37,698 nt of DNA from CAYLYM01 sp964387645 (GCA_964387645.1 CAYLYM010000023.1:1-37698); one strand, 5' to 3'; positions 17,431 to 26,985 are shown, counted from the stretch's first letter. Notes: a model not told the origin generated them from the sequence alone. A program made the numbers and translations.

Positions 17431-19704
17431 ATGAAGAAAGATTCGAAGAAAAAATTGGTGATTGTTGAATCTCCTGCAAAAGCAAAAACGATTAATAAGT
17501 TTCTTGGGAAGGATTATAAAGTTCTGGCTTCGGTGGGTCATATCATTGATTTGCCCAAGACAAAATTCGGAGTGGATATTGAGAATGGATTCCGACCGCA
17601 ATACGTTACTATCAAAGGGAAGTCAAAAATTATCAAGGAATTAAGAGAAAATGCTGCTCAGGTTGATGAAGTCTTATTAGCAACCGATCCGGATAGAGAA
17701 GGGGAAGCTATTGCATATCATATTTCAAGGACAATTAATCCAGTAAATAAAAATATTACGCGAATTGAATTTAACGAGATTACTAAAGGCGCGGTACAAA
17801 AAGCCTTGAAAAATCCACGTCCCATTGATATGTACCGGGTAAATGCTCAACAGGCCCGGCGAGTAATGGATCGTATTGTGGGTTATGAAGTAAGCCCTGT
17901 TCTGTGGGAAACAATATTTCGTGGATTGAGTGCCGGACGTGTTCAATCTGTGGCTTTGCGGCTAATCTGCGAGAGAGAAGAAGAAATTGAAAAGTTCAAA
18001 CCGATTGAATATTGGACCATAGATGCTTTGTTAGAAACACGGTCCACCGAACAATTTAAAGCGCGTCTAGTAAGTATTGATGAAAATACTCTCGAGCCGC
18101 AAAAATTCCGAATTGCCAATGAAAAAGAAGCAGAATACCATAAGGATGCTCTTTTAAATGCAAAATATATTGTTAATAAAATAGAAAAAAAGAAAGTAAA
18201 AAAGAATCCACCAGCCCCTTTTATTACCAGCACTCTTCAACAAGAAGCCTCACGTCGGTTTCGCATGACTACTGCCCGGATTATGAGCATCGCTCAGCAA
18301 TTATATGAAGGTGTTAACCTTGGTGAGTTGGGAAATGTAGGATTAATCACTTATATGCGGACTGATTCTACTCGGATAAGTGATGAAGCTGTTCGTAAAG
18401 TACGAGCGTATATTTCAGAATCTTATGGTGCTGGTTATTTACCGTTTAAACCGAATATTTTTGGTAAGAAAAAATCAGCTCAGGATGCTCATGAAGCCAT
18501 TCGTCCTACATATATTGAAGAAGCATTTGAACCCAAAAGACTTAAAAAATATTTAACAAAAGAACAGTTTAGAATCTATGAGCTGATCTGGAAGCGTTTT
18601 CTGGCGTGCCAGATGAAACCGGCAGAAATTGATAAAACCATTGTACATATCAAGGCTGAAAGGTATGGATTGAGAAGCGAAGGGGAAATCATTACTTTTA
18701 AAGGATATCTTGTTGCTTACGATGATCAAGAAGAAGAAAATAATAGTCAAGGTGAAGAGTTAAATTCTGAAAATAAATTACCGAAAGAAATATCAGAAGG
18801 TGAAAATTTAAAGCTTTTAGAACTTCTGGTTGACCAACGATTTACACAACCACCTCCACGTTATACGGAGAGTACTCTTGTACGAACACTTGACCGACTG
18901 GGTATTGGTCGTCCGAGTACCTATGCCCAGATTATATCTACTTTGTTTAATCGAAAGTATGTTGAACGAGAAGATCGAAAGTTAACTCCAACTGATCTTG
19001 GTAGAACTGTTAATAAATTACTTATCCATTATTTCCCAGAAATTTTTAATGTAAAATTTACAGCTGAAATGGAAGCCAACCTTGACAAAATCGAACAAAA
19101 TCATTCAAGTTATGTTGATACGCTTAATGAATTTTATTTTCCTTTTAAGGCGGCGCTTGAAAAGGTAAAAAATAAAAAGTACGAAATTAAGAAGGAACTC
19201 CAAGAAGAGACAGAAATCCAATGTGATGTTTGTGGCAAGCCCATGATTATTCGTTGGGGCCGTAACGGACGTTTTTATGCCTGCTCTGGTTATCCTGAAT
19301 GTAAAAATACCAAGCCATTGGAAGAGCCCGAAGTTAAGGACATCGAAGAGGTTTGCGAAAAATGTGGATCGAAAATGGTTGTGAAACGCGGGCGTTTTGG
19401 TGAGTTCTTGGCTTGTTCGAATTATCCTGAGTGTAAGAATACCAAACCTATTAGCACGGGAGTGAAATGTCCGGAAGAGGGGTGCGACGGAGAAATTGTT
19501 CAAAGGCAGTCGAAAAGGGGTAAGATATTTTATTCTTGTAGTAATTATCCAGTGTGTAAATTTGCACTTTGGGACCGTCCAGTTAATGAGCCTTGTCCCG
19601 AATGTGGCGCACCGTTCATGATTGAAAAACAGAATCGATCTAAGGGATATTTTTTACAATGCATTAAATGCAAATTTAAAAAATTTGAAGATATATTAAA
19701 TTAA
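17431..19704 (+). CDS. topA: DNA topoisomerase I
   Basis: This type IA topoisomerase of 757 residues relaxes negative supercoils. The Toprim part begins VIVESPAKAKTI and has DPDREGEA (87-93), the acidic metal site. The catalytic tyrosine is Y308 in GLITYMRTDSTRIS. PSTYAQII and the RKLTPTDLG block follow. The C-terminus has three clear four-cysteine zinc ribbons (from about 598, 640 and 675) and a fourth CPEC...CIKC pair at the very end, the usual arrangement for bacterial TopA. The stop overlaps the xerC/D start as TAATG, so the two are translated together. Confidence 0.98.
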   Translation: MKKDSKKKLVIVESPAKAKTINKFLGKDYKVLASVGHIIDLPKTKFGVDIENGFRPQYVTIKGKSKIIKELRENAAQVDEVLLATDPDREGEAIAYHISRTINPVNKNITRIEFNEITKGAVQKALKNPRPIDMYRVNAQQARRVMDRIVGYEVSPVLWETIFRGLSAGRVQSVALRLICEREEEIEKFKPIEYWTIDALLETRSTEQFKARLVSIDENTLEPQKFRIANEKEAEYHKDALLNAKYIVNKIEKKKVKKNPPAPFITSTLQQEASRRFRMTTARIMSIAQQLYEGVNLGELGNVGLITYMRTDSTRISDEAVRKVRAYISESYGAGYLPFKPNIFGKKKSAQDAHEAIRPTYIEEAFEPKRLKKYLTKEQFRIYELIWKRFLACQMKPAEIDKTIVHIKAERYGLRSEGEIITFKGYLVAYDDQEEENNSQGEELNSENKLPKEISEGENLKLLELLVDQRFTQPPPRYTESTLVRTLDRLGIGRPSTYAQIISTLFNRKYVEREDRKLTPTDLGRTVNKLLIHYFPEIFNVKFTAEMEANLDKIEQNHSSYVDTLNEFYFPFKAALEKVKNKKYEIKKELQEETEIQCDVCGKPMIIRWGRNGRFYACSGYPECKNTKPLEEPEVKDIEEVCEKCGSKMVVKRGRFGEFLACSNYPECKNTKPISTGVKCPEEGCDGEIVQRQSKRGKIFYSCSNYPVCKFALWDRPVNEPCPECGAPFMIEKQNRSKGYFLQCIKCKFKKFEDILN

Positions 19705-20624
19705 TGTGGGATAGCCTGGACAATTTTTTAAACTACCTGAAGTCGGAGCGTTTTTATTCGGAGCATACCTTACTTTCTTATCAAACTGACCTGGGGCAGT
19801 TTATCGAGTTTCTTGAAAACCAGCATTTTTCAGGTAAAGTTCGGCCACATCAAGTCGATACTAAATATATAAGGGATTTTATAGAAAACCTGTTTATTCT
19901 AGGATTGAGTAAGAGGAGCATTGCTCGAAAACTTTCGGCGATTAAGTCATTTTTTAAATATTTGAAACGGATGCAAATTATTGATTCAAATCCCGCGGCT
20001 GTTGTGATTGCTCCCAAATTGGATAAAAATCTTCCACATGTTTTAAATGAAAATCAAGTCAGAAAATTAATGGAGCTACCCCCTGAAGATACTTTCGAAG
20101 GTATTCGAGATAGGGCTATTCTCGAACTCTTCTATGGCTGTGGTATTCGATTAGGAGAATTAATTTCACTGAAGATGAAACAAATTCGCAGTTCCGGTGA
20201 TTTTATAATTATAAAAGGGAAGGGAAATAAGGAGCGGGTTGTTCCATTGGGAAGTTTTGCCAGAGATGCTCTCAATAAATATTTGAAAATTAGACAAAAA
20301 AGTATCAAAATTTTTGAAGACGATCAGATTATTTTTGTAAATAAAAAAGGTCGTCCTCTTTATCCTTTAGCTGTTCAAAAAATGGTAAAAAAATATCTTT
20401 CGAAGATAACCGAGCAAGAGCATTTAAGTCCACATATGTTAAGACATACATTTGCTACCCACCTTTTGGATCGGGGTGCTGATTTAATGGCGGTGAAGGA
20501 ATTATTAGGACATGCCAGTTTGTCAACAACACAAATTTATACGCATGTCAGTATGGAAAGGTTGAAACAAGTTTATCAGCAGAGTCACCCCAGATCCAGA
20601 AGGAAATTTCACTCAAATCATTAA
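19704..20624 (+). CDS. xerC: Tyrosine recombinase of the XerC/XerD type
   Basis: This is a site-specific recombinase of 306 residues that resolves chromosome dimers. It has the N-terminal SAM-like DNA-binding domain and the full catalytic set: R149 in GCGIRLGEL, K173 in KGKGNKER, H244 and R247 in HMLRHTF, H270 in LLGHASLSTTQ and the nucleophile Y279. No signs of integrase-specific additions are visible. The ATG overlaps the topA stop by one base. XerC and XerD are hard to tell apart; the topA-xerC order seen in Firmicutes favours XerC, but the label is tentative. Confidence 0.92.
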   Translation: MWDSLDNFLNYLKSERFYSEHTLLSYQTDLGQFIEFLENQHFSGKVRPHQVDTKYIRDFIENLFILGLSKRSIARKLSAIKSFFKYLKRMQIIDSNPAAVVIAPKLDKNLPHVLNENQVRKLMELPPEDTFEGIRDRAILELFYGCGIRLGELISLKMKQIRSSGDFIIIKGKGNKERVVPLGSFARDALNKYLKIRQKSIKIFEDDQIIFVNKKGRPLYPLAVQKMVKKYLSKITEQEHLSPHMLRHTFATHLLDRGADLMAVKELLGHASLSTTQIYTHVSMERLKQVYQQSHPRSRRKFHSNH

Positions 20625-20648
20625 TTTTATAAATTTAAGGAGGGTTTC

Positions 20649-20960
20649 ATGAACTTAACCATCACTGCCCGGCATTTTAAATTAAAAGACGATCTGAAAA
20701 ATTATGTCGAGGAAAAAGTTAAAAAACTTGACAAATTCTACGACCGTATCGTTGATATGGAAGTTGTTCTCGGTTGGGAAAAATTAACCCGTTATACCGA
20801 AATTCGGATCAATGTCCAGGGGAAGCAGATCGTCATTAAAGAAATATCAGACGAAATGCGCAAATCATTCGATCTTGCACTAGATCGGGCAGAAAGACAA
20901 TTAAAACGATTTAAAGAAAAATTACGTAATCCAGTTAAAGATAAAATTGCTACTGTGTAA
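20649..20960 (+). CDS. hpf: Ribosome hibernation-promoting factor (short HPF/RaiA family)
   Basis: This 103-residue protein belongs to the HPF/YfiA family, which binds the 30S subunit and silences ribosomes during stress or stationary phase. The opening MNLTITARHFKLKDDLKNYV, then KKLDKFYDRI and the basic tail RAERQLKRFKEKLR are typical. It is the short form because it lacks the C-terminal dimerisation domain. AAGGAGGG precedes the ATG. It follows the xerC gene by 24 bases and is closed by a strong terminator. The hprK gene comes next, an arrangement that recalls the rpoN-hpf-hprK neighbourhood of proteobacteria. Confidence 0.93.
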   Translation: MNLTITARHFKLKDDLKNYVEEKVKKLDKFYDRIVDMEVVLGWEKLTRYTEIRINVQGKQIVIKEISDEMRKSFDLALDRAERQLKRFKEKLRNPVKDKIATV

Positions 20961-20982
20961 AGATTTCATCTATTAAGCTTTA

Positions 20983-21014
20983 AAATCCCGCAGAATATTC
21001 TGCGGGATTTTTTT
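20983..21014 (+). terminator. Rho-independent terminator after hpf
   Basis: A perfect 28-base palindrome (20983-21010) forms a stem built on AATCCCGCAGAATA and its complement, and runs into TTTTTTT. It lies 22 bases after the hpf stop and ends the topA-xerC-hpf unit. Confidence 0.95.
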
Positions 21015-21115
21015 GTGTTTTGTTTTAATTATTTAAGATTTCAGTAGAGTTTCTTAATATGAAAGTGTATTTTTCCTAATATATTATTCGAAAAAGTAAA
21101 GAAGCAGGATAAACC

Positions 21116-22111
21116 ATGCACAAAAAATCATTAACAGTTCGTAAGTTTTATCTTGATAATCGGACAAAATTGAAATTAGAGCTACTAAATTCTGATTCAG
21201 GTTTCGAAAGAATCATTGCTACTCCAGAATTGAATCGTCCTGGTCTTGCACTAGCTGGTTTTCTTGATCTGTTTACTTATGATAGGATTCAGATCTTAGG
21301 TAATACTGAAATGCGCTATTTATTCAGCTTAAGTCCGGATAAACGGCGAGAAAGTCTCGAAAGGGTTTTGCAATATGAAATTCCTTGTCTGGTTGTTACA
21401 GAAAAAAATGAGGTTCCAACAGAACTTATTTCCATTGCCATCCGAAGACAGATTTGTGTCTTCCGAACGCAGTATGCTACTACAAAATTCTCTCACTTAT
21501 TGAGTGATTATTTAAACCACATTTTTGCTCCTCGAACAACCATACATGGAACTTTAGTGGATGTTTATGGTATTGGCATTCTTTTCACGGGAAGGAGCGG
21601 AATTGGAAAAAGTGAGATAGCTCTGGATTTAATAGAGCGTGGCCACCGTTTAGTTGCCGATGATGTAGTTATCGTTACCAAACGAAGCGAAGAAATACTC
21701 ATGGGTGAAGGACGAGAACTGGCCGAACATCATTTGGAAATTCGCGGTCTGGGACTCATCGACACTCGCAATACTTTTGGAATTCGAGCTGTCCGCGTCC
21801 ACAAACGTATTGAAGTTGAGGTACAATTAGTGGAGTTTGATCCAAATGCTACCTACGATCGGACTGGTTTGGATGAGCAATTTACAACCATCCTGGGTGT
21901 AAAAATCCCTTTAATCGTCTTGCCAATTAATCCGGGTAAAAATATTACAGTAATTGTGGAAACAGTAGCTTTAAATCAATTGCTGAAAGTTTACGGTCAT
22001 CATACTGCCAGAGAATTCAATAAACGGTTAATTGAGAAAATACGACAGCAGGAGCGTGAACATTTATTAAAATTAAAAATGCGTGATTTTTTAGATAAGG
22101 ATTTTGAGTAA
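21116..22111 (+). CDS. hprK: HPr kinase/phosphorylase
   Basis: HprK is a bifunctional enzyme that phosphorylates and dephosphorylates a serine of the PTS carrier HPr in response to metabolite levels. The 331-residue protein has the family's N-terminal domain, H144 in TTIHGTLVDVYG, the Walker A motif GRSGIGKS (159-166), DLIERGHRLVADD and the HprK signature LEIRGLGLIDTRNTFG. AGGAT lies about 7 bases before the ATG. One base separates its TAA from the ATG of the EIIA-like gene. HPr and enzyme I are not in the window. Confidence 0.96.
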   Translation: MHKKSLTVRKFYLDNRTKLKLELLNSDSGFERIIATPELNRPGLALAGFLDLFTYDRIQILGNTEMRYLFSLSPDKRRESLERVLQYEIPCLVVTEKNEVPTELISIAIRRQICVFRTQYATTKFSHLLSDYLNHIFAPRTTIHGTLVDVYGIGILFTGRSGIGKSEIALDLIERGHRLVADDVVIVTKRSEEILMGEGRELAEHHLEIRGLGLIDTRNTFGIRAVRVHKRIEVEVQLVEFDPNATYDRTGLDEQFTTILGVKIPLIVLPINPGKNITVIVETVALNQLLKVYGHHTAREFNKRLIEKIRQQEREHLLKLKMRDFLDKDFE

Positions 22112-22112
22112 T

Positions 22113-22490
22113 ATGATTGGTATAGTTATCTGTCATAAATCATTGGCGTTTGAGCTTCTTAATACTGTTGATGCTATTATAGGTCATCATAAAGACCTTT
22201 ATGCCTTCAGTAATGAAAAATATTCATCGCAGGATTTAGTTACATTGATTAATTCATTTTTAGATTCGGTTGAAAATTCTGAAGAAGTTATTTTCATGGT
22301 TGACTTACGCGGTGGAAATTGCTGGAGTGTGGCAAAAATGATTGCACATACTCGCCCTAGAACTGCAGTGCTTTCCGGAGTCAATTTACCTGTTTTACTT
22401 TCCTTCTTGATAAAAAAGGAAAAGTTGCCCTTTTATGATTTGATCAGGACTCTTGAAAATGATGCACATCGTGGTGTTATTTTGGAATAG
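22113..22490 (+). CDS. Mannose-family PTS EIIA component
   Basis: This is a 125-residue protein like the EIIA domain of mannose-type PTS permeases. The phosphorylated histidine is H8 in IGIVICHKSLAFEL. VIFMVDLRGGNCWSVA corresponds to the conserved DLxGGSP region, and AVLSGVNLPVLLSFL to the SGVNLPML block. No EIIB, EIIC or EIID genes follow, so a regulatory role is more likely than sugar import. I use the ATG at 22113 rather than the TTG at 22104. It sits one base after hprK. Confidence 0.85.
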   Translation: MIGIVICHKSLAFELLNTVDAIIGHHKDLYAFSNEKYSSQDLVTLINSFLDSVENSEEVIFMVDLRGGNCWSVAKMIAHTRPRTAVLSGVNLPVLLSFLIKKEKLPFYDLIRTLENDAHRGVILE

Positions 22491-23135
22491 ACCGTAGATT
22501 AAATGATAACATCAATTAAGTATCCGGAATGATACCTGAATATGAATTATTTTGGATTATCTGTTAATTTGATTTCCTTGTTAAGTGAATAGACAAATCA
22601 GTTGATTAGGATTGTTTTCAGAATTTTAAAAAAGTCGAGAATTTCTATCAAGATAATGATATCGAAAATTCACAGAAAAAAATACTACCAATGTGTTTAT
22701 TGCCTTTGTTGTCTTTTTAGACGAATAACTTTTAGTTATAAATCTAATTTTTTACCAGATTATAGATTCATCATGAAGTATAATTTTACCAGATTTAATG
22801 TTTTTAATAATAAGTATGTTCTATTAACACCAATTCATTTCAAATTGTTAATAGCTGGTGTTTATTGTCAGGAAGAGTTTTAATTTACCTGGAATTTTCG
22901 TGGAAATTCATAAAGAAGGTAAAAAATTATTTGAATTTTTTCATAGAATTTGAACTGGAAAGCGGAGAAAAGAACTAAAAGTTCAGAATAGTGTTTGAAG
23001 GAATACAACAGAGCTTGACATTATAATATGAGAAAATTATTTTTAATAAAATGTTTTAAGAAAATATGAATTTTTCAGATCAGTATTCTTTTTAATAAAT
23101 TTAAACGCAAATTTTTAGTATTTTATTTGTTAATC
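22491..23135. other. Non-coding region between the EIIA gene and the HD hydrolase
   Basis: About 645 bases with no gene that I can support. A 93-codon plus-strand frame (22602-22883) has residue use typical of translated AT-rich DNA and no ribosome site. An inverted repeat CTATTAAC/GTTAATAG (22821-22828 with 22847-22854), with an inner AATT pairing, could form an RNA hairpin; it lacks a T-run, so it is not a terminator. Confidence 0.4.
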
Positions 23136-24317
23136 GTGAACGAAGAGAAAAATAAATTTTTTATTGAATTAAATAAGCAGATCACCGAGCAAGCTGAAGC
23201 GCATCTGTCACCTTACGCTACACGGAGTAGGGATGCGGTAAGACGTTTCAAAGAACCTGGAGATCCGCGTAGTCCATTTGCATTGGATCGGGATAGAATC
23301 TTGTATAGCGGCGCTTTCCGGCGATATTCCGGTAAGACTCAAGTTATTTATTTTGCCTCTCAACTAGATGAGATGCTGTCTTCTCGTAGTATTCATACAT
23401 TGAGCGTATCTCAAATTGCTCGTACTATTGGGAAATTTCTTGGATTGAATCTTGAATTAATCGAAGCCATCGCTTTGGCACACGATTTGGGGCATTCTCC
23501 TTTTGGGCATGATGGTGAACGATTTTTATCCGAAATTTGCAAAGAATATGGAATCGGAGAGTATCATCACCACATTCAAAGTCTTCATATTGTAGACCAT
23601 GTTGCAAAAAAAGGAAAAGGTTTGAATTTGACACTCCAAGTCCGCGATGGCATTTTATCTCACGATGGAGAAGTGCATAATCAAAGATTAGAACCGGATA
23701 GGGGAAAAACGGAAGAAGACCTGCAACAATATATTCAGAAACGAAAAGCAGGACAATATATAGAAATGATGCCCATGACCATGGAAGGATGCGTTGTTCG
23801 AATCACGGATACCATTGCCTACATTGGTCAGGATATCGAGGATGCCATCAGAATTGGATTGATAAAACGAGAAGACATTCCGAAAGATTTAAGAGAAAGT
23901 CTGGGTAGCACAAATGGGGAGATTATCGATACGCTTGTAAGAGATGTTGTCTATAATAGCTACAATAAGCCTGCTATTTGTTTTAGTCCAGAGATTTCCA
24001 GTCAATTATTAAAATTGAAAAAATTTAATTACGAAAATATTTATTTGAGTAAGCGGCTAAAAACAGATCACCAAAAAATTAAGATGGGATTTCGCTTATT
24101 ATTTGAGTTATTTTTAGAAGATTTAGAAAAACAAAATTATAACTCACGCATTTATCGGGATTTTCTCATATCTAAACACGAAAGTTATCTCAATTCAACA
24201 AATAATGCCGAAAAAGTCCGCGATTTTATTGGTGGAATGACTGATAGATATTTTGTGGATGTCTTAAAAGAATTGATATTGCCAGAAGTTAAACTTTTCT
24301 CACCAGAATCGAATTGA
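23136..24317 (+). CDS. HD-domain dGTP triphosphohydrolase-like protein
   Basis: This is an HD-superfamily hydrolase of about 393 residues, resembling deoxyguanosinetriphosphate triphosphohydrolases. Family blocks are YATRSRDAVRR, FALDRDRILYSGAFRRYSGK, the metal ligands H87 (SIHTLSVSQIARTIG) and H116-D117 (IALAHDLGHSPFGHDGE), and the later ITDTIAYIGQDIEDA. It would split dNTPs to the nucleoside and triphosphate. Substrate range in this family varies and some members are now linked to phage defence, so the exact role is open. No ATG fits the N-terminus. I propose the GTG at 23136; a TTG at 23127 is also in frame, and neither has a ribosome site. The downstream DUF3108 gene starts 15 bases after it. 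Confidence 0.85.
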   Translation: MNEEKNKFFIELNKQITEQAEAHLSPYATRSRDAVRRFKEPGDPRSPFALDRDRILYSGAFRRYSGKTQVIYFASQLDEMLSSRSIHTLSVSQIARTIGKFLGLNLELIEAIALAHDLGHSPFGHDGERFLSEICKEYGIGEYHHHIQSLHIVDHVAKKGKGLNLTLQVRDGILSHDGEVHNQRLEPDRGKTEEDLQQYIQKRKAGQYIEMMPMTMEGCVVRITDTIAYIGQDIEDAIRIGLIKREDIPKDLRESLGSTNGEIIDTLVRDVVYNSYNKPAICFSPEISSQLLKLKKFNYENIYLSKRLKTDHQKIKMGFRLLFELFLEDLEKQNYNSRIYRDFLISKHESYLNSTNNAEKVRDFIGGMTDRYFVDVLKELILPEVKLFSPESN

Positions 24318-24331
24318 AAAGAGTAAATTTT

Positions 24332-25126
24332 ATGAAAATAAAAAAACATTTTTTAATTATTTTTTTATTGATATTTTTCCAATACTATTCATCTTCACAA
24401 GCTGCCGTAGATTTTGAATGGATAGTGGGTGAAGAATTAACCTATTCAGTCAAATGGAGTTTCTTGCGTCTTGGTACTTTACGACTCCAGGTTTTAGAAC
24501 AAGACACAATGGAAAATCAAGAAGTTTATCATTGCCGAATTTACATCGATTCAAATCCTTCTCTTCCCTTCGTTTCAATTCATGATGTATATGAAAGTTA
24601 TATTGATGCGGATTCTTTCTATTCCCACTTATTCGAAAGTTATGAAAATAAAAAAGAGCATGTCATTTATACCCGTTATGATTTTGATTATGACCGGATG
24701 CAAGTTCATATTCGTGTAGAAATCCGGCGAGATGGTGAAGTCCAGGTAGAATTGGATTCAACAGGAACTATCGATAATAAAATTCAAGACAGTTTGTCAT
24801 TATTATATTTTGCTCGAGCATTTTCAAACAAGCAGTTGAGAAAGGATATAACTACTTTTGTTTACAATAAATTCAAACAAGCTTTTATAAATTTTTCCGG
24901 AGAACCGTTGGAAATAAAAACTCGTGGTAAAAAAGTGCGTGGTTATTACTTAGACGGCCGTTTACGATTTGTCGGTATTGCAGGTATCAAAGAAGATTTT
25001 AAAGGGTGGTTTTCGACAGATGGGCAGAAAGTGCCACTGAAAGCTTATATGAAAGCTTTTATTGGAAGCGTAAAAATTGAATTGGAAGATTGGAAAAACT
25101 GGAACGGTGATAGAATATTTGATTAA
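24332..25126 (+). CDS. DUF3108 domain secreted or periplasmic protein
   Basis: This 264-residue protein starts with a signal peptide (KIKKHFLIIFLLIFFQYYSS, then SQA, a plausible cleavage site). The mature N-terminus GEELTYSVKWSFLRLGTLRL is the hallmark of DUF3108, a family of predicted envelope proteins of beta-rich fold without a known function. The C-terminal part (GIAGIKEDFKGWFSTDGQKVPLKAYMKAFIGSVKIEL) also fits. I use the ATG at 24332, preceded by a weak AGAG site, rather than the TTG at 24314. It follows the HD hydrolase closely, but a functional link is not obvious. Confidence 0.82.
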   Translation: MKIKKHFLIIFLLIFFQYYSSSQAAVDFEWIVGEELTYSVKWSFLRLGTLRLQVLEQDTMENQEVYHCRIYIDSNPSLPFVSIHDVYESYIDADSFYSHLFESYENKKEHVIYTRYDFDYDRMQVHIRVEIRRDGEVQVELDSTGTIDNKIQDSLSLLYFARAFSNKQLRKDITTFVYNKFKQAFINFSGEPLEIKTRGKKVRGYYLDGRLRFVGIAGIKEDFKGWFSTDGQKVPLKAYMKAFIGSVKIELEDWKNWNGDRIFD

Positions 25127-25193
25127 ACTTTTTGTAATGACTGTTTTTTAGCTACCGCTAACTTTCCATAATTAAAATAGAATAGCACAAGGA

Positions 25194-26960
25194 ATGAACC
25201 GAGAATTTTTGTCAGGTGTGAATACTGCAACCGGAATTTCTGGAGTAGGTAAAGTTGTCTTCTGGATAATTCTGTTTTTCTTTTTCTCTCAGAAGCTGCT
25301 TTTGGGCCAGATAATCCTGACCGAAGTCATGTTTGATGCCGATACCCTGGAGTATCATAATGAATTTGTTGAAATTTACAATACTGGAACGCAGCCGGTT
25401 AATTTAGAAGGATGGAAAATTGGCGATGCGGATGAATTAGATAATCTAAAAGAGACAGGAATGGGTCTGGTATTGAATCCAGAGCAATATGCTGTTATCC
25501 TTGATGCCAGTTATTTTGGATCTTCAACAACATATGATTCATTAATACCTCCCGAAGCATTAATTCTGACAATTGATGATAAAAGTTTCGGTAAGTCTGG
25601 TTGGTCTAATTCCACATCTGAACCCGTTATATTAACATCCAACACAGGAGATACTGTTCAAATCTATTATTATTCTTTAGATAACAAACCCGGATATTCG
25701 GATGAAAAGATTTTTTTAACGTCGGAAAATTCGCCTCAAAATTGGAGTAACTCACTGCAATTGAGAGGAACTCCTGGAGGAAAAAATTCAGTTGCACCAC
25801 AAGATTTTGACCTTGCAATTGATTCTGTTTGGATTAAACCAGAGTATCCAGTTGAAAATTCAGAAATTACGACATTCATAAGAATTGTGAATCTTGGACA
25901 AAACACAGTTGATGAATTTTCTGTTGAAATATTTGATGATGTGAATGAAAATCAAGTCCTGGACAATCAGGAAATCATTGTTGATGAATTAGTTCCAGAC
26001 GATATTGAATGGATGGATACTTTGAATTATGAGATAAAATTATCTGGCTTAAATACAGGTTATCATACTCTTGGAGTTCTAATTGAACACATTCAGGACC
26101 AGAATTTAACGAATAACCTTGCGTTCATTAAAATTCAGATTGAAGCACTCCATCTTCCTGTAGTGATTAATGAAATTCTATTCAAACCAGAGAGCGGATT
26201 TCCAGAATGGATTGAATTATATAATGTATCAGACCAGGAGATCAATCTATCTCTATGGAAAATCGCCGATGCCAGGGATACTGCTGTTTTTCCATGTTCA
26301 GAGAAAGCGATAAAAGCTGGTGAATATTTAGTAGTGGGAAAAGATACGACCTTAATGTTGAAGTATGGCATTGAAGAGGATAAAACACTAATAATTCCCT
26401 CTTTTCCTTCATTGAATAATGATGCTGATCAGGTTACACTTTTCAGTGCCTCGGGGCGTATTGTTGATCATGTTTCTTATTTTGATAGTTGGATGCGCCG
26501 GGAGACATTGCCTGGAACTTCATTGGAAAGAATAAATCCTGAAGTATCCTCACAAATATCCGAAAACTGGGCGGCATGTGTAGATCCTGCGGGAAGTACG
26601 CCAGGAAGAAAGAATTCTGTCTTTGTTGAGAAATTGATTGAAAAAGCTGCTCTGTCTGTTTCTCCAAATCCATTTTCTCCTGATGGGGATGATTTTGAGG
26701 ATGTGGCTTTTATTAACTATCAATTGCCTGTTTCCCCTGCATTCATTACCGTGGATGTTTTTGATATTATGGGACGGAGAATCCGGCGCATCGCTGATAA
26801 ATTACCCGTGGCGCAAAAAGGAACGATTATTTGGGATGGCCGAGACGAAAATGGCAGAATGTCCCGAATAGGCTTATATATAATTTTCGTGCAAGTATTT
26901 GAATCGAACAATGATTTTTTTAAAGAGTTAAAAACGACAGTGGTTTTGACAAAACAGTAA
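25194..26960 (+). CDS. Secreted multidomain protein: lamin-tail, CARDB and FlgD-like domains
   Basis: This 588-residue exported protein has a hydrophobic signal near residues 20-38 ending in LLLGQ. A first lamin-tail domain follows (about 40-175, NEFVEIYNTGTQPVNLEGWK), then a CARDB-like Ig domain (about 205-315), a second lamin-tail domain (about 322-440, EWIELYNVSDQEINLSLWK), and a FlgD-like Ig domain at the C-terminus (about 485-585: SPNPFSPDGD, VDVFDIMGRRI, WDGRDENGR). That last domain type is common at the ends of secreted FCB-group proteins. It would be extracellular or surface-attached, with no enzymatic domain seen. The ATG at 25194 has AAGGA only one base before it, and the n-region is long, so a GTG at 25218 is possible. 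Confidence 0.8.
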   Translation: MNREFLSGVNTATGISGVGKVVFWIILFFFFSQKLLLGQIILTEVMFDADTLEYHNEFVEIYNTGTQPVNLEGWKIGDADELDNLKETGMGLVLNPEQYAVILDASYFGSSTTYDSLIPPEALILTIDDKSFGKSGWSNSTSEPVILTSNTGDTVQIYYYSLDNKPGYSDEKIFLTSENSPQNWSNSLQLRGTPGGKNSVAPQDFDLAIDSVWIKPEYPVENSEITTFIRIVNLGQNTVDEFSVEIFDDVNENQVLDNQEIIVDELVPDDIEWMDTLNYEIKLSGLNTGYHTLGVLIEHIQDQNLTNNLAFIKIQIEALHLPVVINEILFKPESGFPEWIELYNVSDQEINLSLWKIADARDTAVFPCSEKAIKAGEYLVVGKDTTLMLKYGIEEDKTLIIPSFPSLNNDADQVTLFSASGRIVDHVSYFDSWMRRETLPGTSLERINPEVSSQISENWAACVDPAGSTPGRKNSVFVEKLIEKAALSVSPNPFSPDGDDFEDVAFINYQLPVSPAFITVDVFDIMGRRIRRIADKLPVAQKGTIIWDGRDENGRMSRIGLYIIFVQVFESNNDFFKELKTTVVLTKQ

Positions 26961-26985
26961 GGGTTTCGGTCAGAGGAAAAGATCG

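Noticed and set aside
22602..22883. 93-codon plus-strand open frame
   Set aside because: Composition is that of translated AT-rich DNA with many K, I, F, Y and R residues; there is no ribosome site, no family resemblance and no operon context.
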